From Isosphaeraceae bacterium EP7 (GTDB lineage: Bacteria > Planctomycetota > Planctomycetia > Isosphaerales > Isosphaeraceae), in NCBI GenBank assembly GCA_038400315.1, contig CP151667.1, positions 3,235,174-3,299,173 of the forward strand: a DNA stretch of 64,000 bases, in the 5' to 3' direction. Below are positions 1 through 9,300 of the stretch, piece by piece; positions within the stretch are counted from its first letter, which is position 1; each line of letters starts with the position of its first letter. The notes beneath the pieces were generated by a model that saw only the letters and a program-made list of their open reading frames with translations, did not search any database and was not told the DNA's origin. The position numbers were made by a program, and so were the translations under genes.

Positions 1-126
1 GATGACGGATCGGGCGTGATGCCGTAAAATGGGCCGTCCCACGCCCCGGCTCGCGCAGGCGCGCCCCGGCGGGCGTTCTCTCAACACGGTCCCACGACCG
101 CACACGCACGAACAGGCCCCAGAACC

Positions 127-1809
127 ATGGCGTTCGACACCAGACACCGCAGCAGGCACCTCCTCGACGGCAGGGACCGCGCACCGGCCCGGGCCATGCT
201 CAAGGCCATCGGCTTTGATGACGAGGCGCTGTCCAAGCCGATCATCGGCATCGCCAACACCTGGATCGAGACGATGCCCTGCAACTATCACCTGCGCGAG
301 GTCGCCGACCGGGTGCGGCAGGGGATCATCGACGCGGGCGGCACCCCCATGGAATTCAACACCGTCGCCATCAGCGACGGCATCACCATGGGCACCGAGG
401 GGATGAAGGCCAGCCTCATCAGCCGCGAGATCATCGCCGACTCGATCGAGCTGGTCGGCCGCGGCCACGCCTTCGACGCCGTCGTCGCCCTGGCGGCCTG
501 CGACAAGACCATCCCGGGGGCCGCCATGGGCCTGCTCCGGCTGGACGTGCCGGGCGTCGTCGTCTACGGCGGCTCGATCGCGCCCGGGAAGTTCAAGGGG
601 AAAGACGTCACCATCATGGACGTCTTCGAGGCCGTCGGCTCCAACGCCCGCGGCATGATGTCCGACGCCGACTTCCGCGACCTGGAAGACCACGCCTGTC
701 CCGGCGCCGGCGCCTGCGGCGGCCAGTTCACGGCCAACACCATGGCGCTGGCCCTCGAGTTCCTGGGCATCTCGCCCGTCGGCTCCGCCAGCCCGCCGGC
801 CCTCGATTGCCGCAAGGGCGACGCCGCCTATGACGCCGGCAAGCTGGTTCTCGACCTGTTGAAGCGAGGCGTCAAGGCGAAGGACCTGCTGACGAAGCTG
901 GCCTTCGAGAACGCCATCGCCGGGGTGGCCGCCACCGGGGGCTCGACCAACGCCGTGCTCCACCTGCTGGCCATCGCCCGCGAGGTGGGCATCCCGCTGA
1001 CGATCGACGAGTTCGACACCGTCAGCGAGCGGACCCCCACGCTGGCCGACCTCAAGCCGGGCGGCCGGTTCGTGGCCACCGACTTCGACCGCGCCGGCGG
1101 CACGGCGCTGGTCGCCAAGCGGCTGATCGCGGCCGGCAAGCTCGACGGCAGCCAGGTCACGCCGACCGGCAAGACCCTGGCCGAGGAGTCGGACTCGGCC
1201 GTCGAGACCCCCGGTCAGGAAGTGATCCTCACCGCCGAGAAGCCCCTGAAGATGACCGGCGGCCTGGTGATCCTCAAGGGGAACCTGGCCCCCGAGGGAT
1301 GCGTGCTCAAGGTGGCGGGCGCCGAGCGCAAGCTGCACACCGGGCCGGCCCGGGTCTTCGACCGCGAGGAGGACGCGATGGCCGCCGTGACGACCGGCTC
1401 GATCAAGGCCGGCGACGTCGTGGTCATCCGCTATGAAGGCCCCCGAGGCGGCCCCGGCATGCGCGAGATGCTGGGCGTCACCGCGGCCATCGTCGGCCAG
1501 GGCCTCGGCGAGACCGTCGCCCTGATGACCGACGGCCGCTTCAGCGGGGCCACCCGAGGCCTGATGGCCGGCCACGTCGCCCCCGAGGCCGCACGAGGCG
1601 GGCCCATCGCCGCCGTCCGCGAAGGCGACATCATCACCTTCGACATCGCCGCCCGCACCCTCAACGTCGATGTGCCCGAGGCCACCCTCAAGGAGCGAAT
1701 GGTCGGCTGGGTCGCCCCCCCGCCGCGCTACACCACGGGCGTCTTCGCCAAGTACGCCTCGCTGGTCTCCTCGGCCTCCGAAGGCGCCATCACGCTGCCC
1801 ATCTGGTAA
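127..1809 (+). CDS. ilvD: Dihydroxy-acid dehydratase
   Basis: Dehydrates 2,3-dihydroxy-3-methyl acids to 2-oxo acids, the third step of valine and isoleucine synthesis, in the cytoplasm. The 560-residue protein has the usual length. Iron-sulfur cysteines are visible: one in PCNYH (about residue 52), one in CDKT (about 125) and the ACPGAGACGG block (191-197), which resembles the enzymes thought to carry a [2Fe-2S] cluster rather than the CPTCGSC form. The C-terminal TDGRFSG motif is present. The start is the ATG at 127, which gives the normal family N-terminus. A strong hairpin follows the stop, so the gene looks monocistronic; no other branched-chain gene is in the window. Identity is near certain from the family motifs; the cluster type is inference. 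Confidence 0.97.
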   Translation: MAFDTRHRSRHLLDGRDRAPARAMLKAIGFDDEALSKPIIGIANTWIETMPCNYHLREVADRVRQGIIDAGGTPMEFNTVAISDGITMGTEGMKASLISREIIADSIELVGRGHAFDAVVALAACDKTIPGAAMGLLRLDVPGVVVYGGSIAPGKFKGKDVTIMDVFEAVGSNARGMMSDADFRDLEDHACPGAGACGGQFTANTMALALEFLGISPVGSASPPALDCRKGDAAYDAGKLVLDLLKRGVKAKDLLTKLAFENAIAGVAATGGSTNAVLHLLAIAREVGIPLTIDEFDTVSERTPTLADLKPGGRFVATDFDRAGGTALVAKRLIAAGKLDGSQVTPTGKTLAEESDSAVETPGQEVILTAEKPLKMTGGLVILKGNLAPEGCVLKVAGAERKLHTGPARVFDREEDAMAAVTTGSIKAGDVVVIRYEGPRGGPGMREMLGVTAAIVGQGLGETVALMTDGRFSGATRGLMAGHVAPEAARGGPIAAVREGDIITFDIAARTLNVDVPEATLKERMVGWVAPPPRYTTGVFAKYASLVSSASEGAITLPIW

Positions 1810-1840
1810 CCCGAATCGCCCCTTGAAACGACCCGGTCCC

Positions 1841-1883
1841 CGACGACGCCCGGCCTGAGCCCCCCTCCGGCCGGGCGTCGTCG
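1841..1883 (+). terminator. Rho-independent-like hairpin after ilvD
   Basis: A perfect 15-bp inverted repeat (1841-1855 pairing with 1869-1883) with a 13-nt C-rich loop lies 31 bp after the ilvD stop. No long T-run follows, so it is a terminator candidate by position and stem strength. Confidence 0.7.
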
Positions 1884-1890
1884 CGCCCGG

Positions 1891-2325
1891 TTGGGTTCGT
1901 TTTGCCGCCGGATTGGCTTCGTTTCGAAACGCCCGGAATGGCTTCGATCCGCACGCAAGTGGGTTCGTCGGCGGCTATCACCGGGGCCGGGCGACTCGAC
2001 ATAACCCGAGGCCCAGAAACGGGCAAATGTCTGGAATGGGTTCGTTCTGAACATTCAAGATGGCTTCGTTCCGCGTCCGCGAAATCGGCGTTCCCGGAGA
2101 TCTCCCCGGCCATTTCGCGCCTGGCGACGGCGGCCTGGTTTCGACCACCACCGCGATGGGAGGGTCGATGCTGCTGCAAATTGCCAAAGAAGGAGGTCGG
2201 ACTCGCTCACCGGGACGAGGAATCGCCACCAATCCTTTCAGTTGCAATCGGCGGCGAAAACCGGCAGGAAATCTCGACGTTTTTTGAAAATCATTCCGAA
2301 CCGCAAGTTGAGACCATCCCGCCCC
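1891..2325. repeat. Degenerate TGGCTTCGTT repeat cluster, copy A
   Basis: About six imperfect copies of a unit with core TGG(C/G)TTCGTT occur near 1891, 1912, 1937, 1958, 2034 and 2058, mostly spaced 20-25 bp with one wider gap. About 150 bp later, at 2229-2300, lies a second conserved block (CCAATCC, then AGTTGCAAT, then GGCGGCGAAAACCGGC). The same two-part arrangement recurs at 42.1-42.5 kb. Open frames run through it on both strands but look like by-products. Nothing else was recognised here. Confidence 0.75.
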
Positions 2326-2329
2326 GAAT

Positions 2330-2626
2330 GATGCCGATTGCCATCTGAATCGACCGATTTCCATGCTCGACCGCAAGTGTCCGTCGCAAAGTGTTTCCAT
2401 GCGACCCATATCCACGTACCGCAGGTCAAGAACCTGTGGCTCGACCTCCATGAATGCCCAACTTCCATCCCACAGGACCGGGAGTTCCGCCACGTAATCG
2501 CCGCAGTCGTCCGTCGGGTCCATCTCCGCCCCGATGATGGCCGACGATCTCGCGCTCGCGATGCTGCATCCGATCGTCGCCTTCGACGACGAAGCGCACG
2601 CCCGAGGCATCGTCCCCCATGGCCAC
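2330..2626 (-). pseudogene. Possible decayed or unknown ORF beside repeat copy A
   Basis: Minus-strand translation below the in-frame Met at 2523 looks protein-like: it starts MDPTDDCGDY, has mixed composition and coding-like codon use, then runs without a stop into the repeat block. A different frame starting at 2626 (MAMGDDASG) looks like a natural N-terminus, so one frameshift between about 2540 and 2560 could join the two. I do not recognise the family. It could equally be a chance open frame. The layout, a gene end abutting the conserved repeat block, mirrors the dioxygenase remnant at 42.5 kb. Confidence 0.3.
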
Positions 2627-2824
2627 GCCAGACGGTCCGGCTCACTCCGACTGGTCACGGATCGGCTTACTCCGCGCAACCAAGCAAGATTGCAGTGAGC
2701 CATTGTCTTGCTCGAATCGGTCATTCACAATGATGCTTCTCTCGCCGGGTTCATGATTCGGGCGAGCAGTTCAAGTCGAGCGAAGGTGCTCGATCGATCC
2801 GCAAGTCCTACCGATGGTTGCCTC

Positions 2825-4621
2825 ATGCTCTATGCCTTCCTCATCCTGCTCTCGTTCGCACTCATCGGTTCCACGCTTTTCTTCCTCTTGAGGTCGCAGG
2901 AACTCAACTCGCAGCTTCAGCGGGCGAGCGAGACCTGGCAGCAGAAAGAGAGCGTCTTCAACTCAGAGCTGGCCAAGGTGGAGAAGTTGAGGCATATCCC
3001 GGACGTCATCGAGAAGGCGCGCAGGACCAAGGAGGACATCGAGGAGAAGCTCGCCCAGGCGCAGAAGCGGGCGGATGAGATCGTCCGAAGAGCCGTGGAA
3101 GAGGCGCAGGACCAGAGCAGGAAGCTCCGGGCCGAGGGCGAGAGACAATTCGAATCGTCGAGGGCGATGGGGCAGACACTGACGAGCGAGGCCTCGGCGC
3201 TGAAGGCCGAGGCTCAGGAAGCGTTGAGGGTGGCGAAATGGCAGGGTCAGAATGCCCTCGAAGAAGCCCAGAAGGAAGCGAGGCAGGTTGCGTCCATGGC
3301 CCGGAAGGACGCGAAGGAGAAGCGGGAGAAGGCCGAAGCCGCTCTGGACCAGGTCACGGGCTATGCCTTTTCGATCAGGCAGAAGGCGGAGCATCGGGCC
3401 GGTGAGATCGCCGGCGAAGCGTTCGAGGCCAGGGGAAAGGTCGAGGAATACCGGTCGATTGCCCAGGCTTTGCAGAACCGGATCGAGGGCTACAGCGGAG
3501 TCTACATGGTCCCCGCCTCACACATCCTCGACGAGCTCGCCGAGGAGTTTGGATTCAGCAAGGCAGGCGAGAAGCTGAAGCTCGTCAGGGAGCGGACCAA
3601 GACGATGCAGCAGAACGAGACGGCCGCGACCTGCGGCTATCCCGAGGGGTGGAAGAAGGAGCACGCCCTGAAATTTGTGCTCAGCACCTTCAACGGCAAG
3701 GTAGACACAATCCTGTCCAGGCTGAAGCCCGGCAACCAGGGCAAGCTGATCCAGGAGGTCAAGGATGCCTACGCCTTGGTCAACCGGGATGGCGAGGTCT
3801 ACAAGAATGCCCGCATCCAGGAGGAGTACCTGGACTCGCGCCTCGAAGAGATCAAATGGGCGGTGGCGGTGCAGAAGATGAAGGAGAAAGCCCGAGAGGA
3901 GCAGCGGGCGATCAAGGAGCAGATCCGGGAAGAGGAGCGGACTAAGAAGGAGATCGAGAAGGCCATCAAGCAGGCCGAACGCGAGGAAGAGCTCGTCAAC
4001 AGGGCCATCGCCAGGCTCAGGAAGCAATTCGAGGAGGCGAGCGAGGCGGAGAAGGCCAACCTCGAAGCCCAGCTGCAGGAGTTGAACGGGAAGCTCGTCG
4101 AGGCCGAGGAGAAGGGGAGGAAGGCGATCTCGATGGCCCAGCAGACGAAGAAGGGCCACGTCTACATCATCTCCAATGTCGGGGCATTCGGCGAGAACGT
4201 CTACAAGATCGGCCTGACGCGCAGACTCGACCCCACCGAGCGGGTCAAGGAACTCGGCGATGCGAGCGTGCCGTTCGCGTTCGACGTCCACGCCATGCTC
4301 GCCTCCGACGACGCTCCAGCGCTGGAAACGGCCCTGCACAGGCGGTTCGTCGAGCGGCAGGTCAACAAGGTCAACAAGCGGAAAGAGTTCTTCCGCGTTA
4401 GCCTGACGGAGATCAGGAAGGTTGCCGAGGAACTGGGCCTTGAATCCACCTGGACGCTGGATGCCGAAGCAAGCCAGTATCGGGAAACCCTGGCCCTTGA
4501 ACAGGCGATGAAGTCGAACACCGAGCTGAGAAGGCAGTGGCTAGCAGACCAGGCCACATTCGATTTCAAGGATCAGGATTTCGAGGATGCGGAGCAGGAG
4601 CTGGAAGAAGTCGAGGCATAG
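2825..4621 (+). CDS. Membrane-anchored DUF4041/GIY-YIG nuclease, SNIPE-like anti-phage candidate
   Basis: 598 residues from the ATG at 2825; the open frame begins at 2708, but the 2825 start puts a hydrophobic anchor first (LYAFLILLSF onward, residues 2-22). A long charged Glu/Lys/Arg/Ala-rich coiled coil follows (about 25-215). Next is a segment resembling DUF4041 (about 235-380, with CGYPEGWKKEHALKFVLSTF near its middle), a second coiled coil, and a C-terminal T5orf172-type GIY-YIG domain (about 440-545): VYI at 446-448, YKIG at 460-463, an Arg helix (PTERVKEL) and the likely metal-binding Glu501 in ALETALHRRF. This order matches SNIPE, a membrane nuclease reported to cut phage DNA as it enters; that function is inferred by resemblance. 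The gene stands alone between a repeat cluster and AT-richer DNA, consistent with an acquired defence gene. Confidence 0.85.
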   Translation: MLYAFLILLSFALIGSTLFFLLRSQELNSQLQRASETWQQKESVFNSELAKVEKLRHIPDVIEKARRTKEDIEEKLAQAQKRADEIVRRAVEEAQDQSRKLRAEGERQFESSRAMGQTLTSEASALKAEAQEALRVAKWQGQNALEEAQKEARQVASMARKDAKEKREKAEAALDQVTGYAFSIRQKAEHRAGEIAGEAFEARGKVEEYRSIAQALQNRIEGYSGVYMVPASHILDELAEEFGFSKAGEKLKLVRERTKTMQQNETAATCGYPEGWKKEHALKFVLSTFNGKVDTILSRLKPGNQGKLIQEVKDAYALVNRDGEVYKNARIQEEYLDSRLEEIKWAVAVQKMKEKAREEQRAIKEQIREEERTKKEIEKAIKQAEREEELVNRAIARLRKQFEEASEAEKANLEAQLQELNGKLVEAEEKGRKAISMAQQTKKGHVYIISNVGAFGENVYKIGLTRRLDPTERVKELGDASVPFAFDVHAMLASDDAPALETALHRRFVERQVNKVNKRKEFFRVSLTEIRKVAEELGLESTWTLDAEASQYRETLALEQAMKSNTELRRQWLADQATFDFKDQDFEDAEQELEEVEA

Positions 4622-5144
4622 TGCGAGTCGCCTGGAAGGGGAAAAGGGGTAAACCGAATGTCCCGAAAGCCATCGGGATAAGCCATAAAGCCTCAAACAG
4701 AAATGCTTGCGCCGGTTTGCCATTCGGTGCTACTGGCAGGCATTTACCGATCGGATTCGGAGTTCCTAATTTCCACGATCCTTAGGTCTCCATCGGGATG
4801 GGGCGAGGCCCAGGACGATTGCGCCGTGATGGGTAATCTGGAACGATCTTGGGCCTGATGACTCGGGTAGGGGTAACCGCCAGGAGTCACCCACACCACG
4901 CCGCCTTTCCTACCACTTCTCGGCGTGGTTCGATCTCCGTCCTCCCAACCGCCAACCAAGTATATTGTTTTATGAATGGCATCCGCATCCTGGACTGCGT
5001 TGTCATTCCCAGCACCAAACTTGGTTGCGTCCACAGCGTAGCCGATATAAAGAATAATTCTCCTTACAGCATACTCTTAAAGTTCTGACATAATCGCTCA
5101 TATATTAGTAAATGGGAAATAAACGAAAACAGGACATCCTACTT
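4622..5144. other. Intergenic stretch, AT-richer than its surroundings
   Basis: No convincing gene was found. The part from about 4960 to 5130 is clearly richer in A/T than the rest of the window. A minus-strand frame at 4744-5034 (96 residues) has no recognisable features and is treated as chance. The stretch separates the nuclease gene from a converging PEP-CTERM gene. Confidence 0.5.
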
Positions 5145-5870
5145 TCACGTAAGCTCATTCCTTTCTGCGATAATCGACATCGCCCGTTGCGACAACGTGT
5201 AACGTACGCCGTAGCAAAGGCCACAGATTGTCGCGGCTCCGAGCATCAGGGTTATGCTGGAGGGCTCGGGGACGGGGGTGAGGGTGGCGGTGAAGGCGAA
5301 GTCGCTCCCGGGGGCGGTGAAGCCGCTGTCCCATGGGCCGGAGGTCCAGGCGGATGTGTCGGTGCCGTTGTTCAGGTAGACGGATTTTCCTCCCGAATAT
5401 GCGTCGACGTTGCGGACGAGGCCCCAGCGGGTCTGGTCGAGGGTGCTGTCTTGATAGGTCGAAGTGCTCAGGAAGAGGACGTATTGGTTTCCCGAGGTCA
5501 GGGCGATTCCGGGATTGATGGTGACGGCCTGATACACACCGTCGTCGTTGAACGGGAGCACAAGTAGGCCGCTGTCGTAGAGGACCGGCCCGACCGCCCG
5601 ATCAAGCGTCTCGTCCCACTGCATCACATGGCCGCCAAAGCGACTCGGGTGGGGGCCGAAGAGGTTCTCGGTGCGGATACGGAAGGAGAATGACTGCAAG
5701 CGGGTCTCCGCACCGACGGTGATCGTCTGCCCGAAGGTCGCCGTGTTCGTCTCGCCGAAGCCGAGCAGGCTCTGCGATCCATTCCAGTCGGGGAGTGTCG
5801 AGATCGTCTCGCTCCGGGCGTGGGCGGGCAGTAACGCGAGGCTCAATCCGATCGCGAGGGTCCAACGCAT
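5145..5870 (-). CDS. PEP-CTERM secreted protein, unknown function
   Basis: 241 residues from the ATG at 5870, chosen because GGAGAA lies 5 bp upstream and a signal peptide follows at once (MRWTLAIGLSLALLPAHARS). The open frame extends further upstream, but that part is not protein-like. The mature region is a beta-rich domain of about 180 residues resembling the choice-of-anchor domains common in PEP-CTERM proteins. It ends with VPEPSS, a hydrophobic helix and a basic tail, the signal for exosortase processing. The tail after the helix (about 18 residues with few Arg) is longer and less basic than usual. No exosortase gene is in the window. The sorting call is strong; the function is unknown. 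Confidence 0.85.
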   Translation of the reverse strand: MRWTLAIGLSLALLPAHARSETISTLPDWNGSQSLLGFGETNTATFGQTITVGAETRLQSFSFRIRTENLFGPHPSRFGGHVMQWDETLDRAVGPVLYDSGLLVLPFNDDGVYQAVTINPGIALTSGNQYVLFLSTSTYQDSTLDQTRWGLVRNVDAYSGGKSVYLNNGTDTSAWTSGPWDSGFTAPGSDFAFTATLTPVPEPSSITLMLGAATICGLCYGVRYTLSQRAMSIIAERNELT

Positions 5871-6325
5871 CGACGTTCTCCGGATGGGGGGATTGCGAGA
5901 AAGAGTCGTGCGGATCGTACCTGTGCCCGGACTCAGCCGCCACCGAATGACGGGCAATTGTCCGAATCCGTTGAATACCTCCGCCCACCGAGCCCGCCCT
6001 CGGACACGCCGGCCAGGGACAACACCGACACCCATCGGACTTCTGACGAGAGGGCCGATTCCGATGGGTTCGTTTTCCTCCTCAACATCTTGAACGCCGA
6101 TCAGCCCGGGGTGACCGTGGGCGGGGTTTGCGTGGAAGGGAGGGGCGGCGGGATTGTCAATCAATCGGACTCCGAGCGAATTGGGACGCACGTCGGGGGT
6201 TGGCGTTCTAAGTTAGGCGTGGACGAACCTTGAGACCCTGATCTGCAATTCCGAGCCGGGTGACCGGTGTTCGGCTTTATTGAGATCGCCCCCGCGATGT
6301 TGGGGGGGACGACTCCTTTGTATTG
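5871..6325. other. Divergent intergenic region
   Basis: About 455 bp between two diverging genes for secreted proteins, presumably holding both promoters. One isolated match to the repeat core (GATGGGTTCGTTTTCC) is at about 6063-6078. No gene or clear promoter was recognised. Confidence 0.5.
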
Positions 6326-9300
6326 ATGCGCACCAGGCACGGCACCTCGACGGACTTTCCCCCCATGATGCGACTCTTCCTCGGCATGTTCGACGATCGC
6401 CAGACGCCCAGGCCCACCCGTCGGCGTCGCCGGGCCACGCCCACGGTCGGGTTCAGGCCTCATCATGAGACGCTGGAAGTCCGGATCACGCCGGCGACCG
6501 TCACCTGGACAGGCGCGGTCTCGACCCTCTGGAGCAATACGGCCAACTGGGACACCGCGGCGGTCCCGGTGGCGGGCGACGACCTGGTCTTCCCCTCGGG
6601 CACGGGCCGCCAGAACCTCACGAATGACCTCACTGCGGGGCTCTCGTTCAACTCGATCACGATCCACAACGTCTACACGCTCAGCGGGGCGGCCATCACC
6701 CTGGCCGGGGATCTGAACATCCCGAACGCCAACGGGGTGGCGTCGTACAACCTGCCGACCACCATGACCACCGGCGTGATCAACACCACCAGCGCGCTGG
6801 GGGGCGTGTCGCTCGGCGGGATCATCTCGGGCTCCGCGGGCATCACCAAGACCGGGCCGGGCATCCTTTACATCGGCGGGGACACCAGCAACACCTACAC
6901 CGGGACGACGACGATCGTGTCCGGGCCCGCCGGGCTCACCAAGAGCGGGATGCCGGGTCAGACGGTCACGTCCATCAATGGTGACCTGGTCATCGGGGCC
7001 GGCGCCTCGCTCACCTCCTACTACAGCGACCAGATCGCCGATACGTCGACGATCACGATCGGCCTGGGCGGCACGCTGGCGTTCGACGACTTCGGCGGAC
7101 AGGTCACGGAACAGGTCAAGTCGCTGTCGATGACCGGGGCCACCGTCGCGACGGGGACCGGGTCGCTCGCCTTGAATGACCGGATCGACGTGCTGGCCTC
7201 GGCGCAATCGTCGACGATCTCGGGCGCCCTGGCCATGATCAAGGTGACCCCCGAGATTGCCGTGGCCGACGGCGCGGCCGACGATGACCTGGTGATCTCG
7301 GCCTCCTTCTTCAACCCCAATGGGCCCGTGACCAAGACGGGGGTGGGCACCGAGCTGATCAGCTCGTCGAACACGACCTTCAACAACACGGTCGTCGCCG
7401 GCGGGACGCTGGCCATCAGCAACGGCGGGGCGCTCGGCGGTGTCAGCTCGACGGCGACGATCTGGACGGGTGCGACGCTCGACCTGCGGGGGACGATGAC
7501 CGTCGCCCCGGCGGTGAGCACTTCCGCCTCGGGATCGGGGGCCGCGGCGAGGATCCTGGCTTCGTCGGGCAACACGAAGATGAACGGCAATTTCGGGCTG
7601 GGCGCGACGTTGAACTTCGAGGTGGCCGACGGCCTGAATCTACTACTCAGCGGCCAGAATGTCGCCGAGACAGTCCTTGGCGCCTCGGTGACCAAGACGG
7701 GGACCGGGCTGCTCTCTTATCAGGTGAACAGCACTTACACCGGCGGCACCACGATCGAGGCGGGCACGCTCCAGAGCAGGGGCAGCAGCGCGTTGAGCAC
7801 GTCGGGGGTCGTCACCGTGGAGGGGGGCGCCACGCTCGACTTCTTCGACGCCGTCGGCATGAACATGGGCCTCGCCTCCATGGGCATCCCCTCGGGGGGC
7901 CTGAACCTCCAGGGGAGCGGCGTGGGGGGGACCGCCGGTGCCCTGTCGAAGTCGACCGGCATCGGCTCGATCATGCTGGTCGGCGGAGCGGTGAATCTGG
8001 TCGACGACGCGACGGTGCGTGTTGATGGGGGCGACCTCCGCTTCCAGCAGGCGACGACGGGGAGCAATGTGCTGACCAAGCAGGGAACCGGCATTCTCGC
8101 GTTCATGGTCGCGAACAACGGCCTGTCCAAGGCGGTGGTCGAGGAGGGATCGCTGTTCGTCCTCGACCTGAATACGTTTAACGTCGAGCTGAGCGGCGTG
8201 GGCAGCACGCTCGGCGGCTTCGGGTCGGTGGGCTTTGTCACCTCGGCGGGCGGCTCCATGGCCGCGGGTCTCGATATGGCCGGCGCCCTCGCCACGACCG
8301 GCCTGACGCTCGACGGTAGCTCCACCTTCGATGTCGACATCGACGGCAACGTGCCCGGCAACAGCGCCGGGATGAGCGGGTTCTATGACCAGACGACCGT
8401 CAACGGGGTGGTCAACCTGGGCGGGGCCACGCTCAACCTCAACGTGACGAACAACTACACGCCGACCTATGGCGGCACCCTGACGCTGATCGAAAACGAC
8501 GGCGGCGACCTCGTCGTCGGCACCTTCGCCGGGCTGGCCGAGGGGAGCTCGATCACCGCGGGCGGCAAGAACTTCACCATCAGCTATCTGGGCGGGACCG
8601 GCAACGACGTCGTCTTGAACTGCATCCTCTCGACGACCACGTCGGTGACCAGCTCATCCAACCCGTCGAACAACGGGTCTGCGATCACGCTGTCGGCCTC
8701 GGTCTCGACCTCCTTCGGCATGGCCTCCGGCACGGTCACGTTCTTCGACGGCTCGACGCAGATCGGCAGCCCGGTGACGCTGGTCAGCGGAGCTGGCTCG
8801 ATCGGCTACAGCCCGGGCGTTGGCGTGCATAACATCACGGCGGTCTATTCGGGCGATCTCTTCTTCTTCGGCAGCACCTCGACCAATCTGGTCCAGAACG
8901 TCAACGGCGAGGCGACCACGACGGCCCTGGCCGCGACGACGGCCACCGTCTTCGGCCAGTCGGCCACCTTCACCGCGTTCGTCACCTCGACGACCGCCGG
9001 GACGATCACCGGCACGGTGACGTTCTTCGCCGACGGCGTCTCCATGGGCAGCGGGACGGTCACCTCGGGCCAGGCCAGCATCAGCACCGCGTCGCTGGTC
9101 GTCGGCACTTACGCGATCACCGCCACCTACAACGGGGACTCCACCTACTCGGCGGGCAATACCGCGAGCAGCGTCTCGCAGTTGGTGAACCAGGCCAACA
9201 CGAGCGTCTCCGTCGTCGTCTCGGCCAACCCGGCGGCGCCCTCCACCCCGGTGACGTTCACCGCGACGGTCTCGGCGACCTCCCCCGGCGCCGGCAGCCC

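Noticed and set aside
4744-5034. A 96-residue minus-strand frame in the AT-richer stretch
   Set aside because: No family features, no ribosome site and low-complexity ending; noted only as part of the intergenic region.
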